Positions 51,938-60,456 of a stretch of DNA of 64,000 bases are shown one piece after another. Location: positions 1 to 64,000 of the forward strand of contig JAIOAW010000013.1 of the NCBI GenBank assembly GCA_019873625.1. The letters are read 5' to 3'. How positions within the stretch are numbered: the stretch's first letter is position 1; each line of letters opens with the position of its first letter. The stretch is from Chloroflexota bacterium (GTDB lineage: Bacteria; Chloroflexota; Anaerolineae; UBA1429). The translations under genes were made by a program, and so were the position numbers. The notes below the pieces were generated by a model. The model was not told the origin of the DNA. It saw nothing but the letters and a program-made list of their open reading frames with translations, and made no database searches.

Positions 51938-52459
51938 ATGAAGCCTTTAGCCATCCCCAATCTCTTTGCGCGGCGGAGCATCCGTTCCTTTACGCCGGAG
52001 CCGCTAACGCCCGAGCACATTGAAACGCTCCTGCAAGCGGCGATGGCCGCGCCCTCGGCGGGGAACCGCAAACCCTGGCACTTTATCGCCGTGACCGATG
52101 CTGAGGTGCGCGCCAAACTGGCCGAATCTCACCCCTACGCCAAGATGGTGGCCCACGCGCCTTTGTGCATCGTGCCGTGCGGCGAGCCGGGCGTGGCCTA
52201 CCCCACGGTGCCGGAGTTCTGGATTCAGGATTTGGCAGCGGCCTGCGAGAACATCCTCCTCGCAGCGGTGGGGTTGGGGCTAGGGGGCGTGTGGTGCGGC
52301 GTCTATCCCATTTTGGAGCGCGTCCAGGCGGCGAGGAGCATCCTGGGCGTGCCCGATCACATCATCCCCTTCGCCTTTTTGGCGATTGGGCACCCCGCGG
52401 AGCACCGCGAGCCGCGCACGCAGTATGACCCGGCGCGCGTGCACTATGATCGCTGGTAA
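51938..52459 (+). CDS. Nitroreductase-family FMN enzyme
   Basis: 173 residues from ATG 51938, after AAGGAGGG. It has the short nitroreductase fold: RRSIRSFTPEPLT and AAMAAPSAGNRKPWHFIAVT bind FMN phosphate, and AVGLGLGGVWCGVYP completes the site. Such enzymes use NAD(P)H to reduce nitro, quinone or flavin-like substrates; the substrate is not predictable. It is 45 nt upstream of the aldolase gene and may be cotranscribed with it. Confidence 0.92.
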   Translation: MKPLAIPNLFARRSIRSFTPEPLTPEHIETLLQAAMAAPSAGNRKPWHFIAVTDAEVRAKLAESHPYAKMVAHAPLCIVPCGEPGVAYPTVPEFWIQDLAAACENILLAAVGLGLGGVWCGVYPILERVQAARSILGVPDHIIPFAFLAIGHPAEHREPRTQYDPARVHYDRW

Positions 52460-52504
52460 CGCTTTGGGCGAACTTCGCCTCACATCAAGAATGGAGCAAA
52501 CAAT

Positions 52505-53335
52505 ATGGGTGGAATCGGCATCAACAAGGTTGCCCGGAATCCGGTCAAGGTCAAACTGCATAGCGGCCAGCCGGCGGTAGGCACGTGGCTTTCGCTCTGC
52601 TCGCCCGTGGCGGCGGAGATGATGGCCTCCGTCGGGTGGGATTGGCTCGTGGTGGATGTGGAGCATAGCCCCGTTGGGTTCGAGACGATGGTCAACTGCT
52701 TTCGGGCCATCCAACTCGGCGGCGCTGCGCCTATGGCGCGCGTCCCTTGGAACGACACGGTTTGGATTCAGCGGACGCTCGACGCGGGCGCCTTCGGCCT
52801 GGTGGTGCCTATGGTGAACTCGGCGGAGGATGCGCGCGCCGCCGTGGCCAATATGAAATATGCTACCCTGGGCCAGCGCAGTTATGGGGGCAGCCGCGTG
52901 GCGCCCTATGTGGAGGGAGATTACCTCAAATGGGCGCAGGAGAACATCGCCGTCATCGTGATGATCGAGACGATGGAGGCCGTGGAGCGGGCTGAGGAGA
53001 TCCTCTCCGTGGAGGGCGTAGATGGCTGTTTCATCGGCCCGAGCGACCTGGCGCTCTCGATGGGCGTGGGGTTAGGGGATATCGGTCCGGGCACGCCGCA
53101 CGAAGAGGCCATTCAACGGGTCCTCCAGGCGGGCAAGAAGGTGGGCGTGGCCGTGGGCAAGCACTGCTACGATGCGGAAGAGGTGAATACGCGCATTGCC
53201 CAGGGGTTCCAATTCTTGGCCTTGGCAAGCGACGCCCGCTTTATGATGAAAGAGGCGCAGGCCCAGTTCAAGGCTTTACGGCTGGAAGGGGGCGCCGCCC
53301 CGAGCGGGGCCGAGGGCAAGGGGCGCATTTATTAG
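52505..53335 (+). CDS. HpcH/HpaI-family aldolase
   Basis: 276 residues. It is a metal-dependent class II pyruvate aldolase of the HpaI/RhmA/GarL group. Marks are VVDVEHSPVGFETM, RVPWNDTVWIQRTLDAGAFG, VPMVNSAEDARAAV and CFIGPSDLALSMG, which provide the Arg, Glu and Asp metal-site residues. It would cleave 2-keto-3-deoxy sugar acids to pyruvate and an aldehyde. That is the step after the MR/MLE dehydratases found three times in the window; the link is inferred. A GGAG lies before the ATG. Confidence 0.92.
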   Translation: MGGIGINKVARNPVKVKLHSGQPAVGTWLSLCSPVAAEMMASVGWDWLVVDVEHSPVGFETMVNCFRAIQLGGAAPMARVPWNDTVWIQRTLDAGAFGLVVPMVNSAEDARAAVANMKYATLGQRSYGGSRVAPYVEGDYLKWAQENIAVIVMIETMEAVERAEEILSVEGVDGCFIGPSDLALSMGVGLGDIGPGTPHEEAIQRVLQAGKKVGVAVGKHCYDAEEVNTRIAQGFQFLALASDARFMMKEAQAQFKALRLEGGAAPSGAEGKGRIY

Positions 53336-53356
53336 GCGCACCTTTGATCTTCCATT

Positions 53357-53401
53357 GCCGCAAGGAGGGCGACGGAGATCGCCTTCCTTGCGGCGCGTTT
53401 T
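53357..53401 (+). terminator. Terminator of the aldolase gene
   Basis: GCCGCAAGGAGGGCGA pairs with TCGCCTTCCTTGCGGC (one G-T/G-G spot) followed by GCGTTTT. It abuts the stop of the convergent chrA gene. Confidence 0.85.
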
Positions 53402-54590
53402 AGAAGGGCACCAGGCTCAACAGCCACCCCGCTATGGCCCCGCCCAAAACGAGCCATGCGCTGTTGACCTTCCAACGGAAGGCCAGGGCGAGCGCGATGA
53501 GCGCGATGAGGCCGGCGTGCCAATCTCTCACGGAGGCGAAGGCTAATTTGACGCCCGCCGAGGCCATCAGCCCGATGGAGCACACGTTGATGGCATCCAA
53601 AAAGGCGCTGAGCCACCCAAAGCGGCGAACGTGCGGCGCAAAACGCGTGAGGAGGAAGACGAGCGCGAAGGAGGGGAGGAACATCCCCAAGGTGGCCACG
53701 CCCGCGCCCGAAAAGCCATGCAACAGGTAGCCGATAAAGGTCGCCGTGGAGGTCAACGGGCCGGGCGTGAGTTGGCCTGCGGCGATGGCATCGAGGAGTT
53801 GGGGATAGGTGAGCCATTGGAGATCGCGCACTAGCCCCCCCTCGAGAAAGGCGATGAGCACGTAGCCCGTCCCATAAAGAATCGAGCCGATTTTCAGGAA
53901 AAAGAGGCCAATCTGCCATAGAGAGGCATTAGCCCCTGCTCCGGCCAGGAGCACACCAAGGCCCGAGCCGATGGGCAGGAGCCAGCCTTTACGCTTCGTG
54001 GGGCCGCTTTGGTCCGCGTGGGGCGTTGCCTCAGGGCCGGCCTTGCGCTGGCCCTTCGCGAGGAGGAGCCAGGCCATACCGAGGATGCCCCCGCCAAAGA
54101 GGAGGGCGATCTCATCGCCGCCGGCCAGTGAGGCCGCGAGCACCACCAGGCCGAGCAAGCCCAGCCGCCACCCCTTGACGGCCCTCTGACCCAGCCGGCC
54201 TACGGCCACGATGAGCGCAGCGAGCACCGCCGGCTTGATGCCCTGTAAGAAAGGTGCGGCGGCGGGCAAGGCCCCTAGGCGCACGTAGAGGATGCCCAAA
54301 AGGAGGCTGCACACCACCCCCGGCAAGATGAACCCCGCCCCGGCCAAAAAGAACCCTGGCCAACCGCCGCGGATATAGCCGAGGTGGATGGCCAATTCTG
54401 CCGCGTTCGGCCCAGGGATGAGGTTCGTGAGGCCTACGAGGTCCAAAAAGCGGTCGCGATCCAGCCAACGGCGGCGCGTAACTGTCTCATCCTCCATCAT
54501 AGCGATGGTGACGGCTGGCCCGCCAAACCCCGTGAAGCCTAGGCGGAAGAATAGGGAGGCGATTTCGCGAAGGTAGCGCGGAGGCCTCAC
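53400..54590 (-). CDS. chrA: ChrA-type chromate transporter
   Basis: 396 residues from GTG 54590. The track start 54689 lies inside the hicA remnant and adds 33 residues with no family match; neither start has a well-placed RBS. It is the two-domain CHR family: each half carries the FxxxGxxxFGG-type motif (LGFTGFGGPAV; then KIGSILYGTGYVLIAF) and a PGP motif (NLIPGPNAAE and QLTPGPLTSTA). About ten TM helices are predicted. ChrA exports chromate by proton exchange; many homologs have unproven substrates. Convergent with the aldolase gene. Confidence 0.88.
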   Translation of the reverse strand: MRPPRYLREIASLFFRLGFTGFGGPAVTIAMMEDETVTRRRWLDRDRFLDLVGLTNLIPGPNAAELAIHLGYIRGGWPGFFLAGAGFILPGVVCSLLLGILYVRLGALPAAAPFLQGIKPAVLAALIVAVGRLGQRAVKGWRLGLLGLVVLAASLAGGDEIALLFGGGILGMAWLLLAKGQRKAGPEATPHADQSGPTKRKGWLLPIGSGLGVLLAGAGANASLWQIGLFFLKIGSILYGTGYVLIAFLEGGLVRDLQWLTYPQLLDAIAAGQLTPGPLTSTATFIGYLLHGFSGAGVATLGMFLPSFALVFLLTRFAPHVRRFGWLSAFLDAINVCSIGLMASAGVKLAFASVRDWHAGLIALIALALAFRWKVNSAWLVLGGAIAGWLLSLVPF

Positions 54591-54642
54591 GCTAGATGAA
54601 ACGTCCTCTCGAGGCGGTGCGGCGCTCTTTGCGCTCCGCTGG

Positions 54643-54846
54643 TCAGCGACCCTCCCGCGATCTCTGATCCGTTGATGGCTTCTTGCCATGAATGCCCGCT
54701 AACTCCAGAAAACGCTTATAACTCAAGCCGGCCTGCTTGAGGATACTTCTCAGCGTTCCCCAGGGAATTTCAGATTTGCCCCCTGCGACGATGGCCACGG
54801 TGTGAGTGCTATCGTCCTGTTTCAGAGCGAACGCTTGGTGGCTTCC
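54643..54846 (-). pseudogene. hicA toxin remnant (5' end lost)
   Basis: About 67 codons match the C-terminal two thirds of HicA mRNA interferases: the catalytic-type Gly-Ser-His (CGSHQAF), then IPWGTLRSILKQAGLSYKRFLELAG. The usual first 20-25 residues are missing; upstream, the sequence switches directly to an unrelated acetyltransferase fragment in another frame. No hicB antitoxin gene is next to it. It is therefore a decayed toxin-antitoxin relic. Confidence 0.7.
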
Positions 54847-54970
54847 ACATACACCAGCAGGAACGGCAGACGGGGTCTGGCTGAAAAAGCGCCTCCATAT
54901 CGGCCCAACGTTCCGGCGTGAGGGGGTATATGGCGACCGCGCGGCCATCGAGGGTGAATTGGGCGTTCAT
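54809..54970 (-). pseudogene. GNAT acetyltransferase N-terminal remnant, truncated into hicA
   Basis: 53 codons with a good start (AGGAGG before ATG 54970). The product opens MNAQFTLDGRAVAIYPLTPE and runs through ALF...CRSCWCMW, the well-known beginning of a GNAT-family acetyltransferase. Family similarity stops after CWCMW (about 54,845), exactly where hicA similarity begins in the +1-shifted frame. The reading frame then ends at a TAG. This is a deletion fusion of two broken genes. Confidence 0.6.
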
Positions 54971-54991
54971 CTCGCCTCCTGGCCAGGGCGG

Positions 54992-55028
54992 GGAGGGGGC
55001 ATAGGCCCGCTGTGCCTATGCCCCCTCC
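54992..55028. terminator. Strong hairpin after the oxidoreductase operon
   Basis: GGAGGGGGCATAGGC and GCCTATGCCCCCTCC form a 15-bp perfect stem with a 7-nt loop, 5 nt past the oxidoreductase stop. There is no T-run on either side; probably a transcript-end or mRNA-stabilising structure. Confidence 0.6.
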
Positions 55029-55033
55029 GATCG

Positions 55034-56035
55034 TTAGGCAAAGCGGTACTCGCGCCCCTCGCGGGCGGCGATATACATCCCCTCCATCAGTTCGGTCAGG
55101 TTGCGGCCGTCTTCCACGGTGATCGTCATCGGCGTATCGTGCAAGATGGCGCTGATCCATTGATCCATCGGGTGGGGCAGGGCCTCGGGCAGTTTCTCCA
55201 CGCGGATCAACCCCTGGACGCCTTCTGGGTCGAGCAGGGTGCTGGAGAGGATGACCCCGCCGAACGGATCGCGCCCCACGTAGCCCTCGGTGCCATAAAT
55301 CTCGATGGGGCGCGGGCCGCGCCGCTGAACCCAAGAGCATTCCAGCACGCCCAGCGCACCCGATTCGAACTCGACGACCACAGCCGAGTTATCGTCAATG
55401 GGGTAATTGTTCGTCAAGTTGTTGATCTTGGCGACCACGCTCTTGGGTTTGCCCATAAACCAGCGCATCACATCCACAATGTGGCAACCCAGGTCGAACA
55501 TCGCGCCGCCGCCGGCTAACTCGGCATCGGCAAACCAGGCACTGCCCCCTTTGAACCATTTGTCGAGGCCCCCGGCGTGGGCGATGCGGGCGCGCATCAG
55601 GGTCACCTGGCCGAGCCAACCCTTGTCAAGCACCTGGCGCATAAAAAGCGTCTCCGGTGTGGTGCGCGAGGGGAGCGAGATCATAAACTTGACCCCCGCC
55701 TTGTGCACGGCCTGGACGATCTCCTCGGCATCTTTGAGGGCGATGGTGAGCACCTTTTCGGTATAAACGTGCTTTTTGTGCTCCAAGGCCGCCTTGATCA
55801 CCCACGGGTGATCTTTGCTCACCGCGTCCACCACCACCGCCTCGACGCCGGGCCAACGGAGCGCCTCTTCGAGGTTGGGCGTCCACGGGGCGCCCCAGCG
55901 TTCGCTAGCGGCGCGGCCGCGCTCGGGGTCGTCATCCCAAATGCAGCGAATCTCCGCCTCGGGATGGTTGGCCACGCGCTGGGCATAGCCGTTGGCGTGG
56001 ACGTGGGCAAAACTGAGCATACATACGCCGAGCAT
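55034..56035 (-). CDS. Gfo/Idh/MocA-family oxidoreductase
   Basis: 333 residues. The Rossmann domain opens MLGVCMLSFAHVHANGYAQR, which lacks the usual GxGxxG but keeps the fold pattern. The family Glu-Lys appears as VYTEKVLT. The C-terminal domain carries the DLGCHIVDVMRWFMG catalytic-His segment. It starts 18 nt after the preceding paralog in the same operon. It is probably a second sugar oxidoreductase step; the weak nucleotide loop makes the cofactor uncertain. Confidence 0.85.
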   Translation of the reverse strand: MLGVCMLSFAHVHANGYAQRVANHPEAEIRCIWDDDPERGRAASERWGAPWTPNLEEALRWPGVEAVVVDAVSKDHPWVIKAALEHKKHVYTEKVLTIALKDAEEIVQAVHKAGVKFMISLPSRTTPETLFMRQVLDKGWLGQVTLMRARIAHAGGLDKWFKGGSAWFADAELAGGGAMFDLGCHIVDVMRWFMGKPKSVVAKINNLTNNYPIDDNSAVVVEFESGALGVLECSWVQRRGPRPIEIYGTEGYVGRDPFGGVILSSTLLDPEGVQGLIRVEKLPEALPHPMDQWISAILHDTPMTITVEDGRNLTELMEGMYIAAREGREYRFA

Positions 56036-56053
56036 AACACAATCCTTTCTCGT

Positions 56054-57115
56054 TTAGAATGTCGGAACGTTCACGGCGACCTCGCGGCCACCGACGGCGG
56101 CGGAATCAATCAGCCCTTGGATGATGACGTTCGTCAAAATCATCTTTTCGGGCGGGAGCGGCGAGGGTTTGCCCTCGCGGATGGCCTCCGCAAAGGCGAG
56201 GTTCTCCAGGCGAAAGAGTTCATCCCCTTGCGGCGTGGGGATGCCCTCGATGACGCTGTTGACGAGGACGCCCGCCTCTTGATGAAAGACGGTGAGCGGC
56301 TCCAGTTTCAGCCCGGCCTTGGTGCCCAAAAAGAACGTGGGGCCGAGGGTATCCATATGCATCATCCAGCACGTCTTGAAGACGAGCACGGCGCCGTTTT
56401 CAAAGCGCACCCAGGCCACGCCGAAATCCTCCACGGTAACGTCTTCGGGGTTCCAGCGCGCCCAAGGGGTGTAAAGGAGCGGCTCGGAGAGTTTGCTCAA
56501 ATAGTTATTCGCGATGCCCGAGACGGAGATGGGCTTGGGCCAGCCCATCAGGTACAGGGCGTCAAACAGGCAGTAGACGCCGATATCCGCTGTGGCGCCG
56601 ATGCCGGCCGTCTCCTTCTTGATAAAGGTGCGGCCGGGGTTCCCCTTGCGGCGCGAGGCCACCGTCTCGGCGTAATAGATATCGCCCAGTTTGCCCGTAT
56701 CCACGATGGATTTGGCCGCCACGATGTGCGGGGCAAAGAGGTTTTTCATCGCCACCATAAGGATTTTGCCCGTCTCAAAGGCGGCGCGCGTCATCGCGGT
56801 GGCATCCTCCAGGGTGGCGGCCATAGGCTTTTCTACCAAGACGTGCTTGCCAGCATAAAGGGCATCTACCGTGGGCTGGCGGTGGGCCTGGTTGAAAGTG
56901 CAGACGTTGACGGCCTCGATATCCTCCTTGGCGAGCATCTCGTGGTAATCCTCATACACGTGGGGGATGCCCCAACGTTGGGCCGTCTGCTCGGCGCGTT
57001 CGCGGGAGATATCTGCCACGGCCACCACCTCGATGCTCTCCTGGTTTTGGAGGGCGCGCAGGTGCGCCTGGGCGATGCCGCCCGCCCCAATGAACCCAAC
57101 TCTGATCTTGCGCAT
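56054..57115 (-). CDS. Gfo/Idh/MocA-family oxidoreductase
   Basis: 353 residues. A canonical N-terminus (VGFIGAGGIAQAHLRAL), the EKP motif (VLVEKPMAA) and a C-terminal DIGVYCLFDALYLMG segment are present. GAGGAG precedes the ATG. It lies 44 nt downstream of the GH5 gene, with a small intercistronic hairpin (CCCCCG/CGGGGG) between, and 18 nt ahead of another family member. The operon order suggests it oxidises the sugar released by the GH5 enzyme (inference). Confidence 0.9.
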   Translation of the reverse strand: MRKIRVGFIGAGGIAQAHLRALQNQESIEVVAVADISRERAEQTAQRWGIPHVYEDYHEMLAKEDIEAVNVCTFNQAHRQPTVDALYAGKHVLVEKPMAATLEDATAMTRAAFETGKILMVAMKNLFAPHIVAAKSIVDTGKLGDIYYAETVASRRKGNPGRTFIKKETAGIGATADIGVYCLFDALYLMGWPKPISVSGIANNYLSKLSEPLLYTPWARWNPEDVTVEDFGVAWVRFENGAVLVFKTCWMMHMDTLGPTFFLGTKAGLKLEPLTVFHQEAGVLVNSVIEGIPTPQGDELFRLENLAFAEAIREGKPSPLPPEKMILTNVIIQGLIDSAAVGGREVAVNVPTF

Positions 57116-57159
57116 TGTCCTCGCTCCTCAAACAGAATGCCCCCGTCTATAACGGGGGA

Positions 57160-58167
57160 TTAGTAACGCTGCAAGAGGTTCAGCAAGGGCCGATCCAGCG
57201 CATGGCCGTGCCAATCTTCATAGGCCACGTCGGCCCGGCCCGAATCGAGCACGCCAAAAGGCCCGCGCAAGTTCCACAAGGCCCAGCCGATGTTGGCCGC
57301 CTTGAGAATCTGGAGCACCTCCTCCAGCCACCGCAAAACGACGTTATGTGGCGTGTACTGGTAGGCGCCGCCTTCCCCGCAGTGCACGCCCACCCCCTGT
57401 TGGGCGAGGGCGATCCAAGGGGCATACAGGGCCTCCAAGTCGGCGCGCCCCCAGGGGCGGCCATTGTGCAGGGCGCCCGGCCAGGTGGGCACCACGGTGT
57501 TATCCACGGTAGAAACCCAGTTCGCCTTGTAATGCGTAAGGCCCATCGGGTCATAGGCCCGGCAAGATTGCGCCACGCCCTCCAGATCGGCGAGTTCCGG
57601 GCAGGGGAGGCGGCCATAGGCCAGGCCATCCAAGAGGATGAGGCGCTGGGAATCTATGGCGCGGATGGCCGTCACCGCCGTGCGCATCACGCGCTCGTGG
57701 CGCTCGCGCGTCAACCCGCCTTGGCCGAGGGCGCCCGGCTCGTTTACGAGGTTGAAACTGAGCCGTGAGGAGGGGATGCCCCGGTAACGCTCCGCCAACG
57801 TCTGCCAGTGGAGGCAGAAGGCGTCCAAAGCGGTTTGGTCGGCCCAGAGGTTGAAGGGTTCTTGGCGCTCGCGGTTGACGGAATAGCCCGGCGCGCGGTG
57901 AAAATTGAGGCAAACGTGCAGGCCGTACCGCTCGCCCAAGCAAACGGCGCGGTCAATTTTGGCCAGGCCTTCCTCGAGGAGGGTGAACGGATCGTGAGGG
58001 GCAGTCCAGAGGGTGTAGCACATCGGCAGGCGCACAAAGTCAAAGCCCCATTCGGCGATCCAGCGAAAATCCTCTTCTTGCCAATCGCCCGTGGAGCGCG
58101 TAGTGAACATCTCTAAAAGGTTAAAGCCGCGCCAGCGCGGCAAAACCGTTTGGGTGAGCATAGGCAT
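57160..58167 (-). CDS. GH5-type glycoside hydrolase (cellulase-like)
   Basis: 335 residues without a signal peptide; GGAGG lies 5 nt before ATG 58167. TIM barrel with the GH5 acid/base Glu in SFNLVNEPG (about residue 141) and nucleophile Glu in VHCGEGGAY (about 262). RGFNLLEMF at the start and CLNFHRAPGY also match the family. It probably acts inside the cell on imported oligosaccharides. First gene of an operon with two oxidoreductases, transcribed from a palindromic divergent control region. Confidence 0.88.
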   Translation of the reverse strand: MPMLTQTVLPRWRGFNLLEMFTTRSTGDWQEEDFRWIAEWGFDFVRLPMCYTLWTAPHDPFTLLEEGLAKIDRAVCLGERYGLHVCLNFHRAPGYSVNRERQEPFNLWADQTALDAFCLHWQTLAERYRGIPSSRLSFNLVNEPGALGQGGLTRERHERVMRTAVTAIRAIDSQRLILLDGLAYGRLPCPELADLEGVAQSCRAYDPMGLTHYKANWVSTVDNTVVPTWPGALHNGRPWGRADLEALYAPWIALAQQGVGVHCGEGGAYQYTPHNVVLRWLEEVLQILKAANIGWALWNLRGPFGVLDSGRADVAYEDWHGHALDRPLLNLLQRY

Positions 58168-58197
58168 TTATGCCTCCGAAAGGATTTGACGACGGGG

Positions 58198-58226
58198 AGC
58201 ATAAACCCAGCGGGTCGGGATGTCAA
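58198..58226 (-). promoter_or_regulatory. Promoter of the GH5 operon
   Basis: Minus strand: perfect TTGACA (58221-58226), 17-nt spacer, TATGCT (58198-58203). The -35 is the left arm of the palindrome at 58221-58239. Confidence 0.7.
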
Positions 58227-58239
58227 CTTATGGTTGACA
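58221..58239. promoter_or_regulatory. Palindromic operator containing both divergent -35 boxes
   Basis: TGTCAACTTATGGTTGACA: 7-bp perfect arms around TTATG. Each arm is a consensus -35 for one direction. A dimeric regulator bound here would cover both promoters at once. Confidence 0.7.
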
Positions 58240-58263
58240 AGGTGCATAAGGCAGGAGGATAAT
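58234..58263 (+). promoter_or_regulatory. Promoter of the third MR/MLE dehydratase gene
   Basis: Perfect TTGACA (58234-58239), 18-nt spacer, GATAAT (58258-58263). The -35 is the right arm of the palindrome. Confidence 0.7.
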
Positions 58264-58287
58264 GGCGCCAATTGGCAAGGAGGCACT

Positions 58288-59403
58288 ATGAAGATTACCG
58301 CTCTAGAGACGCTTGTCTTGCGCTATCCTCAAGCGGCGCCTGGCCAGGGCCGCGCCGACGCCCAGCATCGCTTCGGAGGCGGGGCGGGGGTGGCCATCCG
58401 CCTCCAAAGCGACGTGGGGATTACGGGGCACGGCTATGTGGGGTTGGGCGTTTCTGCGCCCGCCGCAGAGGCCATCCAAGCGCTTATCGAGGGCCTTTTG
58501 GCGCCGGTTCTCATCGGCGAGGACCCGTTCTTCCCTCGCCGCCTGCGCGATCGCCTTTGGCACGAGGTGGAATATGTGGGCGTGGAAGGGATCGCCCATT
58601 TTGCCCTGACGGCACTGGATGCCACCCTGTGGGATATGATGGCGCGGGCGCTCCGCGTGCCGGGTTGGCACCTCTTGGGGGCCTGCCGAGACCGCATCCC
58701 CGCCTATGCCATGGTGGGCTGGTATTACGAGGACGACGAGGCGCTTGACAAGTTCAAGCGGGCCATTGCCGAAGCGCTGGAAGATGGTATGACGGCCATC
58801 AAGATCAAAGTGGGGCGCGGCCCCTTGGAGGAGGATGTGCGGCGCATCGAGGCGGCGCGCGCCCTTTTGGGCCAAGAGGGCCTCCTGATGGTGGATGCCA
58901 ACCAGGTGCTCAGCCGCAACGAGGCCTTACGCCGAGGGCGCGCGTATGAGGCGTTGGGCTGCCACTGGTTTGAGGAACCCCTTCGCCCCCATGATAAAGA
59001 GGGCTATGCCCTGCTGTGCGCCGAGTTGGATATCCCCATCGCGGCGGGAGAGAACGAGTACACGAAATACCATGTGCAGGAACTCTTGCGACTGAACGCC
59101 TGCGATATCCTCCAGCCCGATTGCCGCCGCACCGGCGGCCCCAGCGAATGGATGGAGATCGCCGGCCTGGCCGCGGCCTGCCACGTCCCCATCGCCAGCC
59201 ACGGCGGAGATGGCGTGACGACGCACCTCCTGATGGCCACACCCACGGCCATTTGGTGTGAGACGGGCGGCAAGCCCAAAGGCCCAGGGCATTTTGTAGA
59301 CCAGGCGCGCATCGAGGATGGCTACGTCTATGCCCCGGAGGGGGTGGGGTTCGGCATGGAACTCCGCGAGGAGGTCATCGAACGGTACGGCGTGAGGCGA
59401 TAA
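58288..59403 (+). CDS. Enolase-superfamily (MR/MLE) dehydratase/racemase
   Basis: 371 residues from ATG 58288, after AAGGAGG; the track ORF's first 46 codons cross the promoter. The acid/base and metal residues are seen in AIKIKVGRG (Lys-x-Lys), MVDANQ, FEEPL, AAGENEY and ASHGGDG. The Lys-x-Lys plus His set is the mandelate-racemase type, used for sugar-acid dehydration or epimerisation. It shares a control region with the divergent GH5/oxidoreductase operon, so they probably serve one pathway. Confidence 0.88.
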   Translation: MKITALETLVLRYPQAAPGQGRADAQHRFGGGAGVAIRLQSDVGITGHGYVGLGVSAPAAEAIQALIEGLLAPVLIGEDPFFPRRLRDRLWHEVEYVGVEGIAHFALTALDATLWDMMARALRVPGWHLLGACRDRIPAYAMVGWYYEDDEALDKFKRAIAEALEDGMTAIKIKVGRGPLEEDVRRIEAARALLGQEGLLMVDANQVLSRNEALRRGRAYEALGCHWFEEPLRPHDKEGYALLCAELDIPIAAGENEYTKYHVQELLRLNACDILQPDCRRTGGPSEWMEIAGLAAACHVPIASHGGDGVTTHLLMATPTAIWCETGGKPKGPGHFVDQARIEDGYVYAPEGVGFGMELREEVIERYGVRR

Positions 59404-59409
59404 GAAACC

Positions 59410-59940
59410 TTACCTTTTCAGTTCTACACCCCGAATCTCAAAATACGGCACCGTCCGCTCCTGCGTGGAACCGGGGCAGCCGATTGGCCCCTGAAAGATG
59501 CGGATGTACCCCTCGAAAAGGCGCACCGTCTCGGCGTCATACATACGCAGGCCTTCGGGCCAGGTAAAGGCGATGGTGGCGACGATCATCTGGCCCTCGG
59601 CATCCACAAATCGTTGGCGTTCGTCCAACCCGACATAACCCGGGCAGAGGGGGAGCGTGGCCATAATCACGCCGCGCCCCTCCAGGCGCACGAATTGGTC
59701 GCGAAAGCGTTCGGGGGCCTGCAAAATCTCTGGCAAAGAGGCGATGTGTTCTCCCCCTGGGCTGGGCACGGGCGAAGGCACACGAGTTGGCTCAGGTGTG
59801 GGGCGAGCCGTAGCCTGGGGAGACGAGGCGGGCACGGGCGTTGACGAAGGAGTTCGCGCGGCGCCAAAGGGCGGCGGTGCACAGGCCGCCAGCAAGAGGA
59901 AGGAGATCACAATAAGCCAGCGCGCAAGGTACCTGACCAT
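59410..59940 (-). CDS. Lipoprotein of unknown function
   Basis: 176 residues from ATG 59940 (GGGAGG upstream). A signal peptide ends in lipobox LLLAAC (Cys about residue 20), then a roughly 45-residue Pro/Ser/Thr-rich linker. The C-terminal domain (about residues 65-176) contains RFRDQFVRLEGRGVIM, as in OB-fold-like small domains, and two Cys (LCPGYV, IGCPGS) that could pair. No known family recognised. It should be anchored outside the membrane. Tail-to-tail with the dehydratase gene. Confidence 0.7.
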   Translation of the reverse strand: MVRYLARWLIVISFLLLAACAPPPFGAARTPSSTPVPASSPQATARPTPEPTRVPSPVPSPGGEHIASLPEILQAPERFRDQFVRLEGRGVIMATLPLCPGYVGLDERQRFVDAEGQMIVATIAFTWPEGLRMYDAETVRLFEGYIRIFQGPIGCPGSTQERTVPYFEIRGVELKR

Positions 59941-60015
59941 AAAGCCTCCCTCCCTATGCCATATGGGCATCAGGATCCATCCGCCGAGAACACTGCCCGG
60001 CGGATGGCCTTCACT

Positions 60016-60234
60016 CTATCGCGAGGGGTTTTTCACAGGATATCCGATCTCCTCGAGCACGGCTTTGGCCTTGGCGAGCGCCTCATCGTTTTCCACGGCA
60101 AGGGTGATGATCTTCTCTTGGACGTTGACTTCTACCCGCGAGAGGCCTTCAATCGGCCGTAGGGCGCGCTGGATGGCCATCGCGCAGTGCTGGCAAGAGA
60201 TATCGGGCGCATAGAGTTGAACTGTTTTGCCCAT
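60016..60234 (-). CDS. Heavy-metal-associated (HMA) domain protein, copper-chaperone-like
   Basis: 72 residues forming a single HMA domain. The metal-binding pair is Cys-Gln-His-Cys in APDISCQHCAMAIQRAL. Its size matches CopZ-type soluble chaperones, which hand Cu(I) to P-type ATPases. The usual M-x-CxxC Met is replaced (DIS before the first Cys), so metal preference is uncertain. AAGGAGG precedes the ATG. No CopA gene is in the window. Confidence 0.85.
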   Translation of the reverse strand: MGKTVQLYAPDISCQHCAMAIQRALRPIEGLSRVEVNVQEKIITLAVENDEALAKAKAVLEEIGYPVKNPSR

Positions 60235-60456
60235 CGGGGCCTCCTTATGATGATGCTGAATACCTTACCCCCGTATCAACGCCCACTATAATCCCAAGGG
60301 GATGGCCCTGTCAAAGAAGGCCTTTGAAAGGGGGAATAAGACCTTTTCCCCTCTTTGGAGAAACCCTGGATGCGCCGCTGGGCGATTTTTGACAGGCCGG
60401 CGCATTACGTTTACTCTGATATCGCCTGATCATTGTGGCCGTAGGGGAGGCGAAAT

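Noticed and set aside
54590-54689. N-terminal extension of ChrA in the ORF track.
   Set aside because: The extra 33 residues lie in the hicA remnant and do not resemble ChrA N-termini.
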